A stretch of DNA of 64,000 bases, taken from Epithemia pelagica. Lineage: Eukaryota; Bacillariophyta; Bacillariophyceae; Surirellales; Surirellaceae. The DNA lies in contig OX337228.1 in assembly GCA_946965045.2 (NCBI GenBank), forward strand, positions 2,170,001 through 2,234,000, read 5' to 3'. The notes under the pieces were generated by a model, which made no database searches, was not told where the DNA came from, and saw only the letters and a list, made by a program, of their open reading frames with translations. Below are positions 58,296-64,000 of this stretch, in pieces. The stretch's first letter is position 1. Every line of letters begins with the position of its first letter. Made by a program: the position numbers and the translations under genes.

Positions 58296-61200
58296 ATGAG
58301 CTCTGCTGCAGCCAAGGACAGCAATACCAATGCTGCTGGCACGAAGTCGTCAAAAGGGACGAAGCAACCGGCGCCTGCGTCCAATGAGCTTGTGGGATGG
58401 GTCTGGCTTGGCGTCGCTGGGTACCTAGCCTTTATCTTTGGAGTGGCTGCATACAAGATCAGGATGGGTGCTATTGAAGAGTACGGTCGAGTGATTCATG
58501 AGTTTGACCCCTACTTTAATTATCGTGCCACAGAGGTAAATGGAACAAGATTCTTGGGAAGCGACCTTGGTGACGAGGACTTAAAGACTCATTCCAAATC
58601 GTTTTTTATAGTATTTGTATTGGAACGGATGGGAGCGCTTCACCAAATGGTTCGACTACATGTCATGGTATCCATTGGGACGTCCAGTAGGAACGACAAT
58701 ATACCCTGGAATGCAAGTGACGGCTGTGTGGATCAAGAATCATGTTTTGCCCGACTGGTCCATTAACGATATCTGTTGCTTCATTCCATCTTGGTTTGGA
58801 GTCGCGGCGTCCATTGTTACTGGTTTGATTGCGTATGAAGCATCTCTTGCGGTGAATTCCTCAAATACCCTCATTGGATTCTTTGGCGATGTGATCAAAG
58901 GAGAGATTTCCACACCGGTCCTGTCAACACAACCACTCAATGGTATTCCGAGTAAATTCTACGGATTGTCGTCTCCCGCTTTGGAATGTCTACTTGCTAC
59001 CATGGGATTCATGGCGATTGTTCCTGCTCATTTGATGCGAAGTATTGGAGGCGGATATGACAATGAAAGCATTGGTAAGTTGTACATGCCGATCGTGTAT
59101 GGATAGACAAGCGACGTCTGGGCAGTTCCATAGTCTAACCCCGATTCAACAGCAATGACAACGATGGTGCTTACTTTTTATTTCTGGATGAGGTCCATTC
59201 GGACAGCTGATTCGTTGTCTTTTCTATATGGATTCATGACAGCCATTTCCTACTTTTACATGGTTGCCACATGGGGAGGGTACGTCTTTGTCCTCAATAT
59301 GATTGGTTTGCATGCGGCGGCGTTGGTCGCCATGGGACGGTTTCGCTTTGAAATTTGGGCCGCCTACTCCATCTTTTATGTTCTTGGAACTGTGCTCGCG
59401 ATGCAGATTCCTGTAGTGGGCTGGACTCCGTTGAAGTCACTCGAACAACTTGGTCCTGGTGTCGTCTTTCTGGCCTATCAGTTATTGTTTGTATCCGAGT
59501 TTTTGAGGAAACGATGGAAGCTAAGCCGCTTGGAGGGGTGGAAGTTGCGAATCAAGATTTTTGTTGGAGCATTTATTTTACTTGTGGTGGGTGTGGTTGT
59601 GTTGGCACCGTCCGGTTACTTTGGCCCACTAAGTAGTCGTGTCAGAGGATTGTTTGTCAAGCATACAAAGACAGGGAACCCGCTTGTCGATTCTGTTGCT
59701 GAGCATCAGGCTGCTTCTCCAAAGGCCTATTTCCAATACCTTCATCACGTTTGTTCGCTAGCACCGTTGGGTTTCATTCTCCTATTTGTCAGGCTCTCAG
59801 ATTCGGCCAGCTTCCTTCTCGTATGGGGTTCGGCAGCCTACTTTTTCAGCCATAAAATGGTCCGTCTCATTCTGTTGACGGCACCGATTGGTTGTGTCCT
59901 TGCAGGGATCGTTGTTGGTCGGTTATTTGCCTGGTCTGTGTCGCAATTCTTTGACCAAACGGTAACTGTCAATACTGTGACGACTCCTAGTACTAGTGAT
60001 AAGACGACCAAGACGGATTCTGCAGCGCCTGCGACAAAGCCGGAAGCACAGAATAGCACCGGAGGCGGCGGTAAACGCAAAAAGAAGAAAGCGACAGCTC
60101 AAGGTGGAGGAAATACACCAATGGCTCCGCGCTCTAGCAGCTTGAAGCAAGGCCAATCCAGTTTCGCTGGGCTGATTCAAATGAGAGAAGCATTCGAAAC
60201 CAGTTTCAAGACGAAAGAAGGGATCATGGCAAAGCGGGGGGCAGCAGTGGTGTTCTTCTTTGCGTTGTACACCATAACGGTGAGATTTGTTCCGTACTGC
60301 TTTGCTCTGGCTAGGCAGCTGTCACACCCCACTGTCATACAAAAGGCTCGAACCCGCGACGGACAAACGGTTTACATTGACGACTATCGTGACGCGTACT
60401 TCTGGCTTCGTGACAACACACCCGAAGACGCCCGCATCATGGCATGGTGGGACTATGGTTACCAGATTGCTGGTATCGCAAACAGGACTACTATTGCGGA
60501 CGGCAACACGTGGAACCATGAACACATTGCACTTTTGGGCAAGGCCTTGACTTCGGAACTGGAAACAGGATACGAAATATCTCGACATTGGGCCGACTAC
60601 ATTCTTGTTTGGGCAGGTGGCGGTGGAGATGATTTGGCCAAATCTCCTCACCTGGCACGGATTGCAAACAGTGTTTACCGAGATCATTGTCCTGATGACC
60701 CCACATGCCGAGCATTTGGCTTTGTCGATCGCCAAGGAACACCTTCTGCCATGATGCGGCGGAGTCTTCTCTACACGCTTCACAGCAGTGGGATAAAGCC
60801 CGATGTGGAAGCGCCACCCGACAAGTTTGTGGAAAAATACAGGTCCAAGTATGGAAAGGTCCGTATCTGGAAGCTTCTAGGTGTTTCGGAAGAATCAAAG
60901 GCTTGGGTAGCGGACCCGGCCAATCGTAAATGCGATGTCCCCGGTTCGTGGTTTTGTCCAGGCCAATATCCACCAGGTCTCAGTTCAATTCTTTCGAGGA
61001 AGAAGGACTTCCAACAATTGGAAGATTTCAATCGTGGCGGCGGAGGGGACGATGAATACACAAAGCAGTACTTCTCGGATCTTCGTGACCCAGAGACGGC
61101 GCGAAGAAAAATCATGGAAAAGGCTCAGCAACAAGACGGGGGACCAGGAAAGCCATCCGTGTCAAAAGAAGAGCAGACCCGTCGAGCCGAAATGCTCTAC

Positions 61201-61470
61201 AAGAGTTATGAAGATACGGAGCAATCCACCATGATGTGGGAGTTTATCCACGGTGGCAATTTAAACGCCATTCGGACACTTTTGAATGAGGAGCCTTGGT
61301 GGGCTTTCTTGCGAAGCGCTGATGGTAGGGGACCAATGTGGTGGGCCTTTGAAGAACGGAACAATGAGATTGTACAATATCTCATGAGCATTGGAGTTCC
61401 GCACAATGATCGAGACAAGGAAGGGCTAACTCCGGCGGATCTGCAAGCACGGGCGTCATACCGAACCTAG
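58296..61470 (+). CDS. STT3: Oligosaccharyltransferase catalytic subunit STT3 with ankyrin-type tail, three exons
   Basis: Exons 58296-58535, 58612-59074 and 59153-61470; introns of 76 and 78 bp. The product has 1006 residues. Catalytic features: the lumenal EFDPYFNYRATE motif at the end of exon 1 (DxD-type, metal-binding), joined to YLYWNGWERFTKWFD, and the donor/acceptor motif WWDYGYQI (about residue 660). A Trp/Tyr-rich lumenal region lies between. Many membrane helices precede it, and a Lys-rich loop (GGGKRKKKKATAQGGG) lies in the middle. STT3 transfers the lipid-linked oligosaccharide to Asn-x-Ser/Thr in the ER. Unusually, the last 80 residues resemble two ankyrin-type repeats (NLNAIRTLLNEEPWWAFLRS, then NNEIVQYLMSIGVPHNDRDK). 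Confidence 0.95.
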
Positions 61471-61662
61471 GTAGACTGGCCTGGGACCTATAGTATTTCT
61501 CATTATTGCCATAAGTGTCGTATGCTTAAAGATTTTATGTCTATCACTTTTTGTGTTTTAATTCTTCTCTGTCCATTGCACTTCATCAGAACAAAAGGTG
61601 GAGCTACACTCGTATCAACTAAGACTCCAACACAAGGTTATCAATAGTCTACCCTATATTCC
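61471..61662. other. Short spacer before the copia element
   Basis: About 190 bp of AT-rich 3' flank of STT3. It ends in the sequence next to the LTR start, with no gene. Confidence 0.4.
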
Positions 61663-61845
61663 TGTTGGAAATACCAACGAAAGTGAGATCGCCCGGCGCG
61701 GTCAGAAGGCCAGTCACGAATTACCAAAGACAAGACCAAAGACGAGAGCTAAGCAAGTGAGTTGGGCCGACGTAGTGCGTGGACGAAGAGTAGAGTAAAG
61801 ATCTTATAATTTTACATCCTTAGGAAAACCCACTCCGTTCTAACA
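61663..61845 (+). repeat. 5' LTR of a Ty1/copia-type retrotransposon
   Basis: About 183 bp starting TGTTGGAAATACCAAC and ending TTCTAACA, with the TG...CA ends of LTRs and a short terminal inverted repeat (TGTT/AACA). The matching 3' LTR lies outside the window, so the borders rest on these ends plus the primer site that follows. Confidence 0.65.
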
Positions 61846-61861
61846 GGTTATTGAGCCCAAC
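61846..61861 (+). other. Primer-binding site of the copia element, half-tRNA type
   Basis: GGTTATTGAGCCCAAC lies directly after the LTR. It resembles the complement of the anticodon stem-loop of initiator tRNA-Met, as used by Drosophila copia, with one extra T relative to an ideal GGTTATGAGCCC. The tRNA would prime minus-strand synthesis from a cut tRNA half. Confidence 0.55.
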
Positions 61862-61906
61862 TTCGGTACCTTGCTCTACGTCTGGGTTACCCCAAAGGGG
61901 AACGAC

Positions 61907-64000
61907 ATGACCATGTCCTCCAATACAGGTGGTTCAACAGGGGATCCACCTGGAGGATTCTTCTCCCAACCAAGGTTGCTACGGACCCCATTTGGTCGTA
62001 TGCTTCAACACCTTAACATTCATCCTACGATTCCCTCACTGGATGACCAGGATTCGTCTCAAGAATTCAACGGTGCCCACCATGAACGAGTCGGCCCTAC
62101 AGCAGACACGGTGGTTTCAACGGATCCACCACCCATGGCATACGTCCCGCGAGTCACGGAAAGTACCGTCGCGTCCCGTCCCCATAATATTCATATTCCG
62201 TCGCAGCCACCATCCCCAGAGTCTCCACCTCAACGATACCGACCGGATCCGGATGCCTCTTTGTCGTCGGATCCTCTCAGTGGGTACAGTTCATATTCTC
62301 GAGAAGTCATCTTAAACGGTGGTGATCAGTCCGTGTACCAACGATCCGTCAGTTTTGCGGATACCATTGAAGCGGCAGAGGAGGCGCTCTACGATGCCGA
62401 CCTGTCTCCTGGTGGTAGTTTACTCGATGGCCGCCCTATCCCTACCGAGATCGTCACTCCTGGCCCTGGTCCAACCCCTACACCTGGTCTAGCCACACCA
62501 CCCAGTCCTCCCGGTCCTACTCCACCTCCTACTGTTACCCTCGGTGTGAATGAAGTCTATGTGAGGTATCAAAGCACCTCTCGTGATGTTTTAGCTGGCT
62601 TCGTGGTCCGTGGCGACTTTCACGGTGTGGCTCACCCCTATCTTCGTGGGTACATTGGGCCTGACCGATCGTCTCAACACTCGCACAAGAACTTCTACGC
62701 TGTGCGTCGGGGCTGGAACCCGGGCATCTATACCTCCTGGGGAGATGCCTGGGTCCGTATTGCCGATTTTCGCTCCCTTACAGGCGACTCTCCCGAGTTC
62801 GCAGGAGCGTCTACCTATGACGCCGCTGTGCGTTACCTGGGGTGGGACCCGCGCCTGTGTCCACCTCGCGGCCCGTTTCCACCTCTCCCATCCGTTCCCT
62901 ACACCCAAGGCCCTTGGCCTCGCCCTATTGCCACCTTCACTCCCGAGGTGGTGGTCTCTCCTGTCCCTGTGACGGCACCCGCTTCGACCGATACCGCCTC
63001 ATTGGCCGTGCGCCTGGAATCTACTCTCCGGGACGCCTCCGTTCCCCCGGACACAGTTGCTCGGGTTGTTCGTGCCTTCCATGGGACTGCGGATCCTCCT
63101 CCTCCTTTGCCTGGTGTTGTCGGTTCGGGGGGTGGCAATGGTTTTACCGAAACACCCAGTGGCAAACTGCGGAGAGAACAAAAAGGGTTCCCGGAATTTC
63201 CGGCTACCGCCTTTACGGGAGAGCTGTTCGATCAGTTTTACGAGGTTGTACGCAACATCTTGTACATGCCTCACTGGCACCTCTCAAACGGCAGTACGAT
63301 CACTAGTCACACGACAACTCCTGAGAACGATCATGACCGTCTTGTGTCGCAGCAACTCCACTACCATTTGGTGGTAGCAATACAAGCAAAACGTAACCCC
63401 GTTGCACTTGGAGTTCTTTCGGAGTTGCAATCTGAGAAGGCCTATGGGGATGGAATCGTCCTTCTTGAGCGGTTACGGGCTATAGCCTACCCAACAACGA
63501 CAAGCTCCTTCTTCCATGACCTAGACACGTGGCAACGTCTCTCCCATCGCAACAAAGAGGATCTCACCACGTTTTATCGTCGGGCTAAGGAGGCACGAGC
63601 CCGCCTCCAAACCCACAAATATGAAGTGACCGACCTACAGTTCCGTGTTCGCTTTTATTACCTAGTGGTAAAGGGGCCCTATGGGCATGCAATGCGAACT
63701 CTCGAGGAGGAGTTCAAGTGCAACCGATTGGATCTATTCAATATGACAACCCAGGAACTGTTCATTAGCATACACCAAGAGTTTCGCGAAAACTGCTATA
63801 AATCCCGTACCACAATGGAAGTCTTGGATGGGAAGAGCAGTGGTCAAGGCGGTATCAAGGCACGACGTGTATCATCAAGCGCAGACGAGGAGGAAGACTA
63901 CACGGTTGTTGGTCCAAGCCTGACGGCGAGTGAGGCTAAACAGCAACACAAGGACTACAAGTGTCTAATGTGCAAGATACTCCGCAAGGGAAACAAGAAA
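61907..64000 (+). CDS. Copia-type gag with viroplasmin-like domain, cut by the window edge
   Basis: The frame is open for about 698 codons from the ATG at 61907 to the right edge. A Pro/Ser-rich N-terminus is followed by a viroplasmin-type domain (RNase H1 N-terminal fold), shown by KNFYAVRRGWNPGIYTSWGD, then PEFAGASTYDAAVRYLGW: the family pattern FYAVRxGxxPGIYxSW...V.gf..a..k.F.t.eeA..yl. This domain binds RNA:DNA or double-stranded RNA. A capsid-type helical region follows (ATAFTGELFDQFYEVVRNIL, then YRRAKEARARLQTHKYEVTD). The last visible residues, DYKCLMCKILRKGNKK, begin a zinc-knuckle-like CX2C. Polyprotein continuation into protease and integrase would lie beyond the window. Confidence 0.8.
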   Translation, partial: MTMSSNTGGSTGDPPGGFFSQPRLLRTPFGRMLQHLNIHPTIPSLDDQDSSQEFNGAHHERVGPTADTVVSTDPPPMAYVPRVTESTVASRPHNIHIPSQPPSPESPPQRYRPDPDASLSSDPLSGYSSYSREVILNGGDQSVYQRSVSFADTIEAAEEALYDADLSPGGSLLDGRPIPTEIVTPGPGPTPTPGLATPPSPPGPTPPPTVTLGVNEVYVRYQSTSRDVLAGFVVRGDFHGVAHPYLRGYIGPDRSSQHSHKNFYAVRRGWNPGIYTSWGDAWVRIADFRSLTGDSPEFAGASTYDAAVRYLGWDPRLCPPRGPFPPLPSVPYTQGPWPRPIATFTPEVVVSPVPVTAPASTDTASLAVRLESTLRDASVPPDTVARVVRAFHGTADPPPPLPGVVGSGGGNGFTETPSGKLRREQKGFPEFPATAFTGELFDQFYEVVRNILYMPHWHLSNGSTITSHTTTPENDHDRLVSQQLHYHLVVAIQAKRNPVALGVLSELQSEKAYGDGIVLLERLRAIAYPTTTSSFFHDLDTWQRLSHRNKEDLTTFYRRAKEARARLQTHKYEVTDLQFRVRFYYLVVKGPYGHAMRTLEEEFKCNRLDLFNMTTQELFISIHQEFRENCYKSRTTMEVLDGKSSGQGGIKARRVSSSADEEEDYTVVGPSLTASEAKQQHKDYKCLMCKILRKGNKK

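Larger units (their letters stand above)
61663..64000 (+). mobile_element. Ty1/copia-type LTR retrotransposon, left end only
   Basis: LTR, primer site and gag are present; pol and the 3' LTR fall beyond the right edge. The gag frame is open to the last base of the window, so this copy may be intact. The element lies about 190 bp after the STT3 stop codon, in the same orientation. Confidence 0.75.

Noticed and set aside
61598-61798. A 66-codon frame ending SWADVVRGRRVE before the copia gag
   Set aside because: It overlaps the proposed LTR and ends before the primer site, so it is probably not a separate gene.
1-64000. tRNA, rRNA or other structured RNA genes
   Set aside because: None recognised by eye on either strand in the spacers. 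Short or diverged ones could be missed without a covariance-model search.

Overview
The window reads as nuclear DNA of a diatom, probably a raphid pennate with a transposon-rich genome. The grounds are short introns (about 70-100 bp) with conserved protein sequence resuming across each junction, a heat-shock-factor gene, a small protein with the diatom-type EYNRIVGDNP motif, N-termini that look like secretory or plastid leaders, and several large mobile elements of algal type. The species cannot be fixed from the sequence.

Layout. 1-10.3 kb: a membrane protein cut by the left edge (-), an aldehyde-dehydrogenase-superfamily protein (-), a four-exon mitochondrial adrenodoxin-type ferredoxin (-), a long ankyrin-type protein (+) and a small two-exon membrane protein (+). 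11.07-14.29 kb: a decayed PIF/Harbinger transposon with 34-bp terminal inverted repeats and TTA target duplications. 15.66-20.77 kb: an unusual multi-gene element, flanked at both ends by arrays of about 10-bp TGTGGA/TCCACA repeats and carrying a DDE transposase plus four or five unrecognised genes. This is the best candidate here for an undescribed system. 20.93-29.18 kb: a tyrosine-recombinase retrotransposon (PAT/Ngaro-like DIRS order) with complete A1-internal-B1-A2-B2 split direct repeats, gag, RT-RNase H and tyrosine recombinase.

29.7-47 kb is mostly host genes: heat-shock factor, a diatom-type small protein, a membrane-anchored methyltransferase, a three-exon protein kinase, glutaminyl-tRNA synthetase with a C-terminal tRNA-binding domain and organelle-type leader, a GRAM-like protein, a type II glycosyltransferase-like protein and an ARFRP1-like GTPase. 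A diverged relic of a second DIRS-type terminal repeat lies near 36.5 kb. 47-49.8 kb: a tail-anchored ArfGAP next to the Arf-like GTPase, then a nest of inverted repeats. 49.8-61.5 kb: a tandem NmrA-like protein, ATG13, a coiled-coil protein, a Nopp140/SRP40-like nucleolar protein, ribosomal protein uS10 (RPS20) and oligosaccharyltransferase STT3. 61.66-64 kb: the left end of a Ty1/copia element (LTR, half-tRNA-type primer site, gag with a viroplasmin-type domain), cut by the right edge.

Co-operation between neighbours is limited, as expected for a eukaryote. The ARFRP1-like GTPase and ArfGAP are adjacent, co-oriented and belong to one vesicle-traffic cycle. Several host genes act in endomembranes, autophagy or secretion (STT3, ATG13, the glycosyltransferase-like protein). 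Splice junctions were inferred by eye from GT/GC...AG signals and conserved protein sequence; no transcript data were available.
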